Assembly (NCBI GenBank): GCA_016702505.1 | Contig: JADJDU010000010.1 | Span: 124,001-188,000, forward strand | From: Microthrixaceae bacterium | GTDB taxonomy: Bacteria > Actinomycetota > Acidimicrobiia > Acidimicrobiales > Iamiaceae | Length of the DNA: 64,000 bases | Direction of reading: 5' to 3' | Shown: one piece after another, positions 1 to 9,416 of the stretch | Layout: every line of letters begins with the position of its first letter | Position numbering within the stretch: position 1 is the stretch's first letter | Notes under the pieces: model-generated | Database searches by the model: none | What the model saw: only the letters and a program-made list of their open reading frames with translations | What the model was told of the DNA's origin: nothing | Made by a program: the position numbers and the translations under genes

Positions 1-2
1 CG

Positions 3-167
3 GTGGTGGTGTACGTGGTGATCCTGGTGGCCTTCCAGGTGTTCCTCCTCACGGTGGCAGTCGAAGCCTTCTCTGCCGACGACGAGTCCTTGGCTTGGTC
101 GACGGCGGTTGTGTCGGTGGTTCTCGCCGGGGCCTCCACCGTGCTCTACCGCTACCTGCGGCCATGA
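3..167 (+). CDS. C-terminal end of a small membrane protein (5' truncated by the window)
   Basis: An open frame enters from the left edge and ends at TGA 165-167. The 54 visible residues have two hydrophobic stretches (residues 1-20 and about 34-48) separated by an acidic turn with ADDES, and end in YRYLRP. This looks like the last two membrane segments of a small integral membrane protein. The stop overlaps the ATG of the next gene (ATGA, 164-167), so the two are probably translationally coupled. I do not recognise the family. Confidence 0.55.
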   Translation: MVVYVVILVAFQVFLLTVAVEAFSADDESLAWSTAVVSVVLAGASTVLYRYLRP

Positions 168-1226
168 CCCGATTCGGTGCCGCGGTTAGCTCGAACGTCC
201 GTACCCTGTTTCCTGGCTATTTCGCCATGGTCATGGCCACCGGCATCATCGCCATCGGGTCGGTGCAGCTCCGATACCAGTGGTTGGCTGATGGTCTCTA
301 CGCTGTCGCCGCCATCGCCTATTGCGTGCTGGTGGTCTTGCTGGCATCGAGGCTGGTCATTGCCCGAGAGCTCCTGATCACCGACATCACCAGCCACGCC
401 AAGGGATTCGCGTTCCTCACCACGGTGGCGGCCACCAACGTGTTGGCCAGCGCATCGGCCCTGGTCCACGGGTGGTGGGGACTGGCGTGGCCCATGTGGT
501 GGTTCAGCCTCGCGTTGTGGGTGACCTTTGTCTACGCCACCTTGGTGGCGGTGGTGTTGGAGTCACCCAAACCCGGCCTCGAGAAGGGAATCAACGGCAC
601 TTGGTTCCTGCTCACCGTGTCCACCGAATCGGTTGTGGTCACCGGGGCATTGCTGTTCCCCCGCCATCCCAGCGACGCCTTGGCTTTCGGTCTGCTGGGA
701 GGCTTCCTACTCGGCCTGGTCCTATACCTGATCGTGATGACCATGGTGTTCCTCAGGTGGACGTTCCTGGAGCTGAGCCCGACCGAAGCCGATCCGCCGG
801 CGTGGATCGCAGCCGGCGCTCTGGCCATCACCGTCCTGGCCGGATCAAACCTGTTGCTGGCGCGGGACGCGTCGGTCCGCTTGGACCGCCTGGCCCCGTT
901 CGTCGAGGCGGTGGTGATCCTCGGCTGGGCCACGGCATCGTTCTGGTTTCCGTTGATGGTGGCCATCCGGGGTGTGGCGCCACGTCATCAACAAGGTTCC
1001 GCTGCGCTACCACCCGTCGTACTGGGCGATGGTGTTCCCGCTCGGGATGTACGGCGTGTCCACGTTCCGCATGAGGGTCGCCATCGAGCTCGAGGTCCTG
1101 GAGTGGTTACCTCGAGCCACCCTGGTCCTGGCTCTGTCTGCATGGACGCTCCTGGCCGTCGGCCTGGTCAGCCAGGCAGCCCAGGCGATGGGTCGCTTGC
1201 GGTCGGGAGGCGAGCCCGCAGGCTGA
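164..1226 (+). CDS. TehA/SLAC1-type C4-dicarboxylate/anion transporter, frameshifted
   Basis: A polytopic membrane protein of the TDT/SLAC1 superfamily (tellurite-resistance/dicarboxylate transporter and voltage-dependent anion channel). Near the N-terminus it has the family-like segment LFPGYFAMVMATGIIAIG, and near the C-terminus YWAMVFPLGMYGVSTFRM. The two halves lie in different frames. The first half runs from ATG 164 to about 970 and the second continues from about 972 to TGA 1226. Dropping one G from the run at 969-972 would give ...VAIRVWRHVINKVPLRY..., the sequence the family expects. The ATG was chosen because it overlaps the upstream stop. Either the assembly has an extra base or the gene is broken. 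The exact substrate cannot be told from sequence. Confidence 0.75.
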
Positions 1227-1242
1227 CCGAGACCGAGTCGGC

Positions 1243-3987
1243 TCAGTCGTGCCAGGGCACAGGGGCATCGACGTCGATGCCATGGTGGGCGATCGCCGCC
1301 GCGGCCGTTTCGGCCGACACCGCGCCCGAGGCAGCCAGGGCCGACAGCACCGCCACCACCACCTGGGCGGCGTTGGTCTCGAAGTAGTGGCGTAGTGCCT
1401 CACGGGTGTCGGACCGGCCGTAGCCGTCGGTGCCCAGCGACGTATAGCTCCGCCCCGAGGGAATCCACCGGGCGATCTGATCGGGAACGGTGCGCATGAA
1501 ATCGGTGACAGCCACCACCGGGCCGGCAGAGCCGGACAGCAGATCGGTGACCCGAGGCGTTCGGGGGGGATCGGTCGGATGGAGGCGGTTCCACCGTTCG
1601 ACCTCCATGGCCTGCTCGCGCAGCAACTTGTAGGACGTTGTGCTCCACAGCTCGGCGGCCACCCCCCACCGCTCGGCGAGCTCGGCCTGGGCTTGGCGAG
1701 CCGCACTGTGGGCAGTGCCCGAGAACAAGATGGTGGCCCGGGGTACGTCGCCGAGCTCGGGTGCAGGCGCCCACCGGTACAGACCCTCGATTATCCCAGC
1801 CTCCACCCCTTCAGGCATGGGTGGTTGGGGATAGTTCTCGTTGTAGAGGGTCAGGTAGAAGAAGACGTCGTGAGGGTCATCGCCGTACATGTGGTCGATG
1901 CCGTGGCGGATGATCTCGGCGGTCTCATAGGCGAAGGCCGGGTCGTAGGCGTGACAGCTCGGAACCGTCGACGCCAACACCAAGCTGTGGCCGTCGAGAT
2001 GTTGCAGGCCCTCGCCCGCCAAGGTGGTGCGCCCGGCGGTGGCACCGAGGAGGAAGCCTCGGGCCCGAGAGTCGGCCGCTGACCAGATGAGGTCACCCAC
2101 CCGCTGGAACCCGAACATCGAATAGAAGGTGAAGAACGGGACCATTGGAACGCCGCGGTGGGCATAGGAGGTTCCGGCCGCGATCCACGACGCGGTGGCC
2201 CCGGCTTCGGTGATGCCCTCCTCCAGGATCTGGCCGTCGACAGCCTCGTGGTAGGACAGCAGCAGGTCGTGGTCCACCGGCTCGTACTTCTGGCCGTGGG
2301 CGGCGTAGATGCCGATCTCCCGGAACAGGGCGTCCATGCCGAAGGTACGGGCCTCGTCGGGGATGATCGGCACCACCCGGGGGCCGAAGTTGGGATCGCG
2401 CACCAGCGACCGCAGGAGCCGGGTGAACGCGGTGGTGGTGGAGGCGGCTTGTTGCCCCGACCCGGCCCGGAACTCATCGAAGGTCGACTCGGCGGGCAGG
2501 GTGATCGGCTTGGTGGTGACCGTCTGGCGGCGGGGAAGCGAACCGCCCAGCGCCCGCCGCCGAGCCATCAGGTAGCTGTGGGCCGGCGAACCGGCTGGCG
2601 GACAGTAGTAGGGGGGCTCGAGGCCATCGGCCAGGGATTCCTCGGAGATCTCGGCTTCGAGGTGGAGACGCTCGCGCAGTTGACGGAACTGCTCGTTGGT
2701 CATCTTCTTGATCTGGTGAGTGGCGTTGCGGGCCTCGACCTCGGGGCCCAGGGTCCAGCCCTTGATGGTCTTGGCCAGGATCACCGAAGGTCGACCTCGG
2801 GTCTCGGTGGCGACCTTGAAGGCGGCGTACACCTTGGCGTAGTCGTGGCCTCCGCGTGGTAGCCGCCGGAGGTCCTCGTCGGTGAGGTGCTCGACCAGGG
2901 CCCGCAACCGGGGGTCAGGGCCGAAGAAGTACTCACGGATGTAAGCCCCGTCAGCCACGGTGTAGCGCTGGAACTCGCCGTCGACGGTGCTGTTCATCTT
3001 GTCGAGCAGCACGCCGTCCACGTCGCGGGCCAACAGGTCGTCCCAGGCCGATCCCCACACCACCTTGATGACGTTCCAGCCCGCCCCCCGGAACACCCCC
3101 TCGAGCTCTTGGATGATCTTGCCGTTCCCCCGCACGGGGCCGTCGAGACGCTGAAGGTTGCAGTTGACGATCCAGGTCAGGTTGTCGAGCCCTTCCCGAC
3201 CGGCCAGGGAGATGGCGCCCAACGTCTCGGGCTCGTCGGTCTCGCCGTCACCCACGAAGCACCAGACCCGACTGGCACTGGTGTCGTCGATCTGGCGGTG
3301 GTGGAGGTAGCGGTTGAAACGGGCCTGGTACAGCGACGTGATGGCGCCGAGACCCATGGAAACGGTGGGGAACTCCCAGAAGTCGGGCATGAGACGGGGG
3401 TGGGGATAGCTGGACAGCCCCCGCCCTGGTGTCCCGTCACCCATGTCGACCTCGTGACGGAAGCGGTCCAGGTCGGCTTCATCGAGCCTTCCCTCGAGGT
3501 AGGCCCGGGCGTAGATCCCCGGTGACGCATGGCCCTGCATGTAGACGGCGTCCCCGGCGGTGCCGTCGTCTTTGCCCCGGAAGAACCAGTTGAACCCGAC
3601 GTCGAACAAGCCCGCGGAGGACGCGAAGGTGGCCAGATGTCCTCCGATGCCATCGGAGCGATGGTTGGCCTTCACCACCATCACCGCCGCGTTCCACCGG
3701 ATGTAGGCCCGGATCCGTCGCTCCAGTTCGATGTCACCGGGGAACCAGTGGTCCCGTTCCTGGTCCCCCAAGGCAATGGTGTTGACGTAGGGGGTTCGCA
3801 TCGGGCCCGGTACGTCGAGGCCCAGTTCCTGGCTTCGGGCCATGATCCGCTGCACCAGGTACTCGGCCCGGGCATCGCCCCGCTGGGCGTGCACGGCGTT
3901 GAGGGAGTCGAGCCATTCCGCGGTCTCGGCCGGGTCGATGTCGGGCAGTTGCTCGTAGAACTCATCGGGGGCCTGCATGACGTCCAT
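1243..3987 (-). CDS. aceE: Pyruvate dehydrogenase E1 component, homodimeric type
   Basis: Thiamine-diphosphate-dependent E1 that decarboxylates pyruvate and reductively acetylates the lipoyl domain of E2. The protein is 914 residues, normal for the single-chain AceE type. The ThDP motif is clear: GDGETDEPETLGAIS followed by IVNCN. Family blocks such as HASPGIYARAYLEGR and SYPHPRLMPDFWEFPTVSMG are present. ATG 3987 was chosen over an upstream GTG at 4014 because GAGG lies about 6 bases before it; ATG 3978 is a further option. E2, E3 and the lipoylation enzymes are not adjacent but lie at 26-30.5 kb. The gene ends 17 bases from the converging transporter gene. Confidence 0.96.
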   Translation of the reverse strand: MDVMQAPDEFYEQLPDIDPAETAEWLDSLNAVHAQRGDARAEYLVQRIMARSQELGLDVPGPMRTPYVNTIALGDQERDHWFPGDIELERRIRAYIRWNAAVMVVKANHRSDGIGGHLATFASSAGLFDVGFNWFFRGKDDGTAGDAVYMQGHASPGIYARAYLEGRLDEADLDRFRHEVDMGDGTPGRGLSSYPHPRLMPDFWEFPTVSMGLGAITSLYQARFNRYLHHRQIDDTSASRVWCFVGDGETDEPETLGAISLAGREGLDNLTWIVNCNLQRLDGPVRGNGKIIQELEGVFRGAGWNVIKVVWGSAWDDLLARDVDGVLLDKMNSTVDGEFQRYTVADGAYIREYFFGPDPRLRALVEHLTDEDLRRLPRGGHDYAKVYAAFKVATETRGRPSVILAKTIKGWTLGPEVEARNATHQIKKMTNEQFRQLRERLHLEAEISEESLADGLEPPYYCPPAGSPAHSYLMARRRALGGSLPRRQTVTTKPITLPAESTFDEFRAGSGQQAASTTTAFTRLLRSLVRDPNFGPRVVPIIPDEARTFGMDALFREIGIYAAHGQKYEPVDHDLLLSYHEAVDGQILEEGITEAGATASWIAAGTSYAHRGVPMVPFFTFYSMFGFQRVGDLIWSAADSRARGFLLGATAGRTTLAGEGLQHLDGHSLVLASTVPSCHAYDPAFAYETAEIIRHGIDHMYGDDPHDVFFYLTLYNENYPQPPMPEGVEAGIIEGLYRWAPAPELGDVPRATILFSGTAHSAARQAQAELAERWGVAAELWSTTSYKLLREQAMEVERWNRLHPTDPPRTPRVTDLLSGSAGPVVAVTDFMRTVPDQIARWIPSGRSYTSLGTDGYGRSDTREALRHYFETNAAQVVVAVLSALAASGAVSAETAAAAIAHHGIDVDAPVPWHD

Positions 3988-4087
3988 CGTGCCCTCGATT
4001 GCATCGGGTTGCACCCAATGCCGTGACCGGCACCGCTGGCATTGCTTTGGGTGTCACCGATGCTGTACCTGGTCCGGTTCTCGTGGG

Positions 4088-4100
4088 CCGCCTTCGGCGG
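4088..4100. other. Small perfect hairpin in the aceE / RNase H intergenic region
   Basis: CCGCC-TTC-GGCGG lies in the roughly 260 bp divergent gap between aceE and the RNase H gene. I see no clear promoter pair or conserved RNA in the rest of this gap. The hairpin resembles the stem tips of the dispersed repeats seen elsewhere in the window, but it is too short to assign. Confidence 0.3.
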
Positions 4101-4249
4101 ACGATTTCTGGTTCCGCCGAGCCCGGTCCTCACTTCGTTGCGGCGGCTCGACGGCGTTTGCCCAGTGGCTCGCAAGCTCGCAACAGCGCAAACGTTGTCT
4201 GTTGGAGCAGTAGTTCGGCGGGTCGGCGTCGGTCTGGCATGGTGGGCCG

Positions 4250-5308
4250 GTGACGGCATTGCGCATCTACACCGACGGGGCTTGCAGTGGGAACCCGGGC
4301 CCGGGCGGATGGGCTTGGGCGTCCTCGGCCGACCACCACGCCAGCGGCGGGGAACCCGACACCACCAACAACCGCATGGAGCTGACCGCGGTGCTGCGGG
4401 CCATCGAGGACAACTCCGGTTCGCTGGTGGTGGTGATGGACTCCACCTACGTCAAGAACGGGTTGGAGTCCTGGTCCAAGGGATGGGTCCGCAACGGTTG
4501 GAAGACCAAGGCGGGAGAGTCGGTGAAGAACCGGGACCTGTGGGAGGAACTGCTGGCGGTGTTGGCCGACCGGCCACGCGGTGAGGTCTCCTTCGAATGG
4601 GTGAAGGGGCACTCGGGCGACCTCATGAACGAGCTGGTCGACGGGCTGGCCGTGGTACAGCGAGATGCGCACCGACCCGGTGGTGCCGGGGCTGCCGACG
4701 GGTCAGGTTCAGTCACCAGCAACGGAGGCACGGGAGGCGGCAAGCTGTCGGATCTTCCCTCAGACGAGCAACGGGCCGAGCGTCGTCGGCGGGACCCCAG
4801 GATCCCGGCGGGGTGGCTGCTGGCGGTGTTCGGTCACACCCCGGACCGCCTGGGCGGGTGGGACGACAACCCGGTCGCCGACCGGGTCCGCTCCGATCTG
4901 GTCGAGGTGATCGACGCCCTGGCCCGCATCCACCCCGACCTAGTGGTGGTAACCGGAATCCGGCCCGGAGCCGAGCTGTTGGCCGCCGAGGCTGCGCAGC
5001 AGGCAGAGGTTCCCTATGCGGCGGTCGTCGGGTTCCCAGGGATCGACCGGAACCTGTCGGCCGCGGCCCGGGAGCGGGGTGTGGCCGCGGCCGACCGAGC
5101 GGCGTCGGTGGTGCGTCTGGAACGCAAGGAACCGTCCGACGTCGACGGGTTCCGGCGGGCCATGCGGCGGCGGGATGCCTGGATCATGACCGCGGCCGAC
5201 GAGGCGGTGCTGGTGTGGGACGAGGTAGACGACCGACTCGAGCGCCTTCACGCCGACCTCGACGTCCGTTTGGGCGCGGGCCTCACCGTCTTGCATCCTC
5301 CTGGGTAG
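4250..5308 (+). CDS. Ribonuclease HI fused to a C-terminal SLOG-like domain
   Basis: Residues 1-140 are RNase HI, which cleaves the RNA strand of RNA-DNA hybrids. All four catalytic acids are visible: D9 in IYTDGACSGNPG, E44 in NNRMELTAV, D64 in VVMDST and D131 in NELVDGLA, with H121 in VKGHSGD. A low-complexity linker (about 141-180) leads to a second globular domain, about 182-330, with LLAVFGHTPDRLGGW, LVVVTGIRPGAE and a late RRRDAWIMTAADEAVLVWD. That pattern resembles SLOG/YpsA-like nucleotide-binding domains. Translation probably starts at GTG 4250. The stop TAG at 5306-5308 doubles as part of a likely -10 box of the next gene. RNase HI is certain; the second domain is an inference from motif shape. 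Confidence 0.85.
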   Translation: MTALRIYTDGACSGNPGPGGWAWASSADHHASGGEPDTTNNRMELTAVLRAIEDNSGSLVVVMDSTYVKNGLESWSKGWVRNGWKTKAGESVKNRDLWEELLAVLADRPRGEVSFEWVKGHSGDLMNELVDGLAVVQRDAHRPGGAGAADGSGSVTSNGGTGGGKLSDLPSDEQRAERRRRDPRIPAGWLLAVFGHTPDRLGGWDDNPVADRVRSDLVEVIDALARIHPDLVVVTGIRPGAELLAAEAAQQAEVPYAAVVGFPGIDRNLSAAARERGVAAADRAASVVRLERKEPSDVDGFRRAMRRRDAWIMTAADEAVLVWDEVDDRLERLHADLDVRLGAGLTVLHPPG

Positions 5309-5311
5309 GTT
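5306..5311 (+). promoter_or_regulatory. -10 box (TAGGTT) of leaderless hyuA
   Basis: TAGGTT sits exactly six bases upstream of the ATG at 5318, the spacing expected when transcription starts at the start codon. Its first three bases are the stop codon of the RNase H gene. Confidence 0.5.
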
Positions 5312-5317
5312 CAGGGC

Positions 5318-7114
5318 ATGCGAGTCGGCGTCGACACCGGAGGGACGTTCACCGACGTCGTGACCGACGACGGTCGGGTGGCCAAGGTTCCATCCACCCC
5401 CGCTGATCCCGGCGACGCGGTACGTAGCGGGGTCGACCTCGTCGCCGAGGCCGACCGTCCCGAGGCGTTGGCCCACGGCACCACGGTGGCAACCAACGCT
5501 GTGCTGGAGCGCAAAGGGGCCACGGTGACGTTGGTGACCAACGCCGGGTTCGCCGATGTGATCGAGATCGCCCGCCAGGATCGGCCGTCGCTGTATGACC
5601 ACTGGGTAGACCGACCTGAACCGTTGGTGGAACGGGATCACCGGATCGAGGTGCGGGGCCGGCTGGCGGCCGACGGCACCGAGTTGGAAGCCCTGTCGTT
5701 GGACGACCTGGGGGAGCTTCCCGAAGACACCGAAGCGGTGGCCGTGTGCCTGTTGCACAGCGACCTCAACCCGGCCCACGAGGCCGCGGTTGCGGCCGAG
5801 TTGGAGCGTCGGGGTCTGGACGTGTCCAAGTCCTGCGAGGTGTCACCCCAGTTCCGTGAGTACGAACGGACCGCCACCACAGTCGCCAACGCCTACCTCC
5901 GCCCCTTGTGTCGGACCTACCTCGGTGGCCTCGACGGGGTGGCCCGAGACGTGTCGGTGATGACCTCGGCTGGAGGTCTGGCGTCGCTCGACGACGGGGC
6001 CCGGTTCCCGGCTGCGCTCCTGCTGAGCGGCCCGGCCGGAGGGGTGCGGGCCGGAGCCGCGGTGGCGCTTTCGAGCGGGTGGCCTGACGCTGTCACCTTC
6101 GACATGGGTGGCACCAGTACCGACGTGTGCCTGATCTTGGATGGTCATCCCGCTCCCGCCGGTGAACGCTCGGTGGCCGGGCTTCCGATCCGGCTTCCGT
6201 CGCTCGACGTCCACACCGTAGGAGCCGGGGGCGGATCCATCGCCGAGATCGACCGGGGCGGGTCGTTGGTGGTGGGTCCTCGCAGCGCCGGCGCGGTTCC
6301 CGGCCCCGCTTGCTATGGACGGGGAGGTACCGCTCCCACCGTCACCGACGCCGACCTGGCGGCCGGCCGCTACCCCGACGGGGTGTCGTTGCCCGGTATC
6401 GGTGAGCTCGACGTGGCCGCGGCCAGGCGAGCCCTGGACGGCGCTGGCGTCACCGCCGATGACGTCATCGCCGTCGTTGACGCCAATATGGAGGAAGCGG
6501 TCCGGGCGGTGACGGTGGCCCGCGGCATCGACCCCGCCGGTCTGGCTCTGGTGGCCTTCGGGGGAGCCGGACCTCTGCACGCCTGTGCGGTTGCTGGAGC
6601 GCTGGACATGGCGGCTGTCATAGTCCCGACCCGGGCCGGGGTGTTGTCGGCGCTGGGGTGCCTGACGGCCCCACGCCAACACGATCTGGTTCGGACCTGG
6701 CCGGGGGGCAGCGACCTGACCGGGCTGGCCGAAGCCCTGGATTCGCTGGCCGTCGAGGCCGGCGCCCTGGTCCCTGGCTCCACGGTGGAGACAGAGCTCG
6801 ACTGCCGGTTCCAAGGCCAATCCCACGAGATCCGGGTCCAGCGAATAGAAGACTTCCCGGCCGCCCACCAGCGTCGCAACGGCTACACCCGGCCCGACAC
6901 CCCGATCGAAGTGGTGGCGATACGAGCCACGGCCCGAAAGGCCTCCCCGGTGAGCATCGAGTCCTTGCCGGTTGGTGATCGCACGGCGGTGGAGGGACCG
7001 GCGGTGATCGCCGAGGCCGACTGCACGATCTGGGTGCCCGAAGGCTGGCGCTCCGACCCCCATCCGGTGAGTGGGGCGCTGATCCTCACCCGAACCGATG
7101 GGCGGTCGATGTGA
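5318..7114 (+). CDS. Hydantoinase/oxoprolinase family protein, subunit A (HyuA-like)
   Basis: ASKHA-fold ATPase subunit of the HyuA family (N-methylhydantoinase, 5-oxoprolinase, acetone carboxylase beta types), which opens cyclic amides such as hydantoins or 5-oxoproline using ATP. The phosphate-binding motifs are GVDTGGTFTDVV at the N-terminus and TFDMGGTSTDVCLI mid-protein, followed by GAGGGSIAEID and LVAFGGAGPLHACAVA. At 598 residues it is somewhat shorter than typical members. The ATG follows a TAGGTT box by six bases with no Shine-Dalgarno sequence. It overlaps subunit B by four bases, so the pair forms one operon. The glutaminase gene a few kb on hints at glutamate-related metabolism, but the substrate is not determined. 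Confidence 0.9.
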   Translation: MRVGVDTGGTFTDVVTDDGRVAKVPSTPADPGDAVRSGVDLVAEADRPEALAHGTTVATNAVLERKGATVTLVTNAGFADVIEIARQDRPSLYDHWVDRPEPLVERDHRIEVRGRLAADGTELEALSLDDLGELPEDTEAVAVCLLHSDLNPAHEAAVAAELERRGLDVSKSCEVSPQFREYERTATTVANAYLRPLCRTYLGGLDGVARDVSVMTSAGGLASLDDGARFPAALLLSGPAGGVRAGAAVALSSGWPDAVTFDMGGTSTDVCLILDGHPAPAGERSVAGLPIRLPSLDVHTVGAGGGSIAEIDRGGSLVVGPRSAGAVPGPACYGRGGTAPTVTDADLAAGRYPDGVSLPGIGELDVAAARRALDGAGVTADDVIAVVDANMEEAVRAVTVARGIDPAGLALVAFGGAGPLHACAVAGALDMAAVIVPTRAGVLSALGCLTAPRQHDLVRTWPGGSDLTGLAEALDSLAVEAGALVPGSTVETELDCRFQGQSHEIRVQRIEDFPAAHQRRNGYTRPDTPIEVVAIRATARKASPVSIESLPVGDRTAVEGPAVIAEADCTIWVPEGWRSDPHPVSGALILTRTDGRSM

Positions 7115-8787
7115 GCCCGGCCGAGCTGGCGGTGCTGATGGCCCGTCTCACCGGGGTGGCCCACGAGATGGGTGAGGTCCTGCGCCGAGGAGCCTTCAGC
7201 CCCAACATCAAGGAACGGGCCGACTGTTCGGCTGCCCTGTTCACCGCGGACGGCACCTTGCTGGTACAGGCCGAGCACATCCCGGTCCACCTTGGATCGA
7301 TGCCCGCGTCGGTGGCCGCCGCCATCGACGCGGTCGGTGTCGACATCGAGCCGGGTCAGCAGGTCATCTTGAACGATCCCTTCGCCGGTGGGACGCACCT
7401 CAACGACGTGACCCTGGTGGCACCGGTTTTCGTGGATCTCCCCGTCGGGAGCGCACCGGAGCGACTGCTGGTCGGCTGGGTGGCCAACCGGGCCCACCAT
7501 GCCGACCTCGGTGGGGCGGCCCCGGGTTCGATGCCGGCCGACGCCGTCGACATCCACCAGGAAGGATTGCGCATCCCCCCGGTGTTGTTGACCCCCGAGG
7601 TGGCGGCGCTGATGGTGGCGTCGTCGCGGACGCCCGCCGAGCGGGCCGGAGACCTCGACGCACAGGTCGGGGCTAACCGGGTGGGGGCGGACCGGCTGGC
7701 GGCGTTGGCCCGGTCGTGGATCTCCCCGCTCGCCGATGTCGGAGGGGATCCCGCTGCGATGCCATCCACGCCAGCGGCGATGGTGGCTGACCGGCTCGAC
7801 GAGGTGGTGGCCTACGGCGAGCGTCGCATGATCGCGGCCCTGACCGACCTGCCCCGTGGTGGCTGGACCTTCGAGGATCACCTCGACAGCTTCGGACCCG
7901 ACCCTCATCAACAGGAGTCCACCGTCATCCGCCTCACGTTGTCGGTGGAGACCGAAGGGATCACCTTCGACTTCACCGGTACCGATCCACAGCGCCGCGG
8001 TAACACCAATGCGGTAGAGGCGGTGACGGTCAGCGCGGTGGCTTGGGCGCTCAGATCGGTCCTGGACCCGACCTTGCCCGCCAACGGCGGGGCCTTCCGC
8101 CCGGTGACGGTGGTGGCCCCGGCGGGCACGGTGGTGGCGGCGACCTTCCCTGCCGCGGTCGGGGCCGGAAACGTGGAGGTATCCCAGCGGGTGGCCGACG
8201 TGTGCCTGGGGGCCCTGGCCCAGATCCTGCCCGCCAGGGTCCCGGCCGCGTCGCAAGGCACCATGAACAACGTTCTCATCGGCGGTGACGGCTGGGTCAG
8301 CTACGAGACCATCGCCGGCGGCCAAGGCGGCCGCCCCCCAGCCCCAACCGACGGTAGCCAGGAGGGGTCGCAGTGGAGTGAGCCTCGGCACGGCCAATCG
8401 GGGATTCACACGAACATGACCAACTCGTTGAACTCGCCGACCGAGGCCCTGGAGCGGTCGTTCCCTCTGCGGGTACTGCGATACCGGCTCCGTGAGGGGA
8501 GCGGTGGCACCGGTTGGGCTCGTGGTGGTGAGGGCATCGAGCGGGACCTGCAGGTGCTCACGGACGCGACGGTGTCGCTGATCACCGAGCGGCGGGTCTC
8601 TCGGCCGTGGGGCCTCGCAGGGGGCGAGCCCGGTGCAGTAGGGGAGAACTGGCTCCTTCCCGGTGGTGACGAGGCCCGACGCGAGCGGCTTCCCGACAAG
8701 TGCACGATCCACCTAGCGGCCGGTGACATCCTTCGAATGTTGACGCCAGGCGGCGGTGGGTGGGGGAGACCGTCTACCGCGGGGTGA
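7111..8787 (+). CDS. Hydantoinase/oxoprolinase family protein, subunit B (HyuB-like)
   Basis: Partner subunit of the preceding HyuA-like ATPase, 558 residues, a normal length. Diagnostic stretches include FSPNIKERADCSAALF near residue 30, NDPFAGGTHLNDVTLV, WVANRAHHADLGGAAPGSMP and the C-terminal HTNMTNSLNSPTEALE and TPGGGGWG blocks. It starts with GTG inside the end of hyuA (ATGTGA), so translation is coupled. The two subunits are expected to form one cytoplasmic enzyme hydrolysing a cyclic amide; which one cannot be told from sequence. The stop codon lies two bases from the end of the converging toxin gene. Confidence 0.9.
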   Translation: MSPAELAVLMARLTGVAHEMGEVLRRGAFSPNIKERADCSAALFTADGTLLVQAEHIPVHLGSMPASVAAAIDAVGVDIEPGQQVILNDPFAGGTHLNDVTLVAPVFVDLPVGSAPERLLVGWVANRAHHADLGGAAPGSMPADAVDIHQEGLRIPPVLLTPEVAALMVASSRTPAERAGDLDAQVGANRVGADRLAALARSWISPLADVGGDPAAMPSTPAAMVADRLDEVVAYGERRMIAALTDLPRGGWTFEDHLDSFGPDPHQQESTVIRLTLSVETEGITFDFTGTDPQRRGNTNAVEAVTVSAVAWALRSVLDPTLPANGGAFRPVTVVAPAGTVVAATFPAAVGAGNVEVSQRVADVCLGALAQILPARVPAASQGTMNNVLIGGDGWVSYETIAGGQGGRPPAPTDGSQEGSQWSEPRHGQSGIHTNMTNSLNSPTEALERSFPLRVLRYRLREGSGGTGWARGGEGIERDLQVLTDATVSLITERRVSRPWGLAGGEPGAVGENWLLPGGDEARRERLPDKCTIHLAAGDILRMLTPGGGGWGRPSTAG

Positions 8788-8789
8788 GT

Positions 8790-9188
8790 TCAGACCGCTA
8801 GGACCTCGACCTCGCAGCGAACGCCGGGTGCCCTTGCAATACGACTGTCAGCAGTGAGTAGTACCCAGTCGAGGTGTTCGGCCAGCGCTACGTAGGTCGC
8901 GTCGTAAGCCGTTAGGTTCGCGCGGAGCTCGTAGGCTCGGTGCATGAGGGGCAACGTCGGCATTCGTGTCATCGCGAGGTCGGCGAGGTCGTCAACCGCG
9001 GCCGAGAAGCGGCGAGCCGTGAGGTCGCCGGCAAGCCATCTCCGCCGAAGGACCGACATGGTCTCGACGTCGACGAGGTCGGGAGCCGCGAGTTCGGTGG
9101 CGTCGAGCAGATGGCGACGAGTCAACTTGCCGTCTTCGCCGTCATCGGCGAGCGCGTTCGCGACGACGGATGCGTCGATGACGATCAT
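8790..9188 (-). CDS. vapC: PIN-domain ribonuclease toxin, VapC family
   Basis: A 132-residue PIN domain, the toxin of a type II toxin-antitoxin pair. VapC enzymes cut specific RNAs using a Mg2+-binding acidic cluster. The expected acids are visible: D5 in MIVIDASVVANAL, a second acidic patch in DLVDVETMSVLRR, and the late YDATYVALAEHLDWVLLTADSR block. The gene lies three bases downstream of its antitoxin gene, the usual order and spacing. A second, distinct VapBC pair sits about 1 kb away on the other strand; its toxin shares the SAYDATYVAVAEAL layout, so the two are paralogous. Confidence 0.88.
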   Translation of the reverse strand: MIVIDASVVANALADDGEDGKLTRRHLLDATELAAPDLVDVETMSVLRRRWLAGDLTARRFSAAVDDLADLAMTRMPTLPLMHRAYELRANLTAYDATYVALAEHLDWVLLTADSRIARAPGVRCEVEVLAV

Positions 9189-9191
9189 GGG

Positions 9192-9416
9192 TCAGGCGCG
9201 CTCGGCGTCGAGATCAGCGACTGCAGTCTGGAGCCCCACTCTTCCTCCACTTCGCCGTCCGACTCGATCGAACAGCTCCTCGACAGTTGGCTGGGCAGCA
9301 AGACGCTTCAATTCCGATGTCAGGTACTGCTGGAACGACTGACCCCTTCTCTGGGCGCGGAGCTGAAGGGCGGCGTGCACGTCGTCGGGGAGGTCTCTCA
9401 CGAGGACATTCGGCAT
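9192..9416 (-). CDS. vapB: Antitoxin of the VapB/FitA type
   Basis: A 74-residue protein starting MPNVLVRDLPDDVHAALQLR, a ribbon-helix-helix DNA-binding N-terminus. The C-terminal arm (about residues 40-74) would wrap and block the VapC active site. I chose ATG 9416 rather than an upstream start because the residues before it do not look like family sequence and because a perfect 23-base palindrome covers this ATG and the likely -10 region. The toxin follows after three bases. The complex probably represses its own operon by binding that palindrome. Confidence 0.82.
   Translation of the reverse strand: MPNVLVRDLPDDVHAALQLRAQRRGQSFQQYLTSELKRLAAQPTVEELFDRVGRRSGGRVGLQTAVADLDAERA

Noticed and set aside
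969..972. Phase variation through the G run in the TehA-like gene
   Set aside because: The run is only four bases long, much shorter than usual phase-variable tracts; three other genes show the same kind of indel, which fits assembly error better.
6883..8712. Long minus-strand open frame of 609 codons opposite hyuA/hyuB
   Set aside because: Low-complexity Arg/Gly/His-rich translation with no family motif. It lies antisense to two well-supported genes; such shadows are expected at this G+C content.
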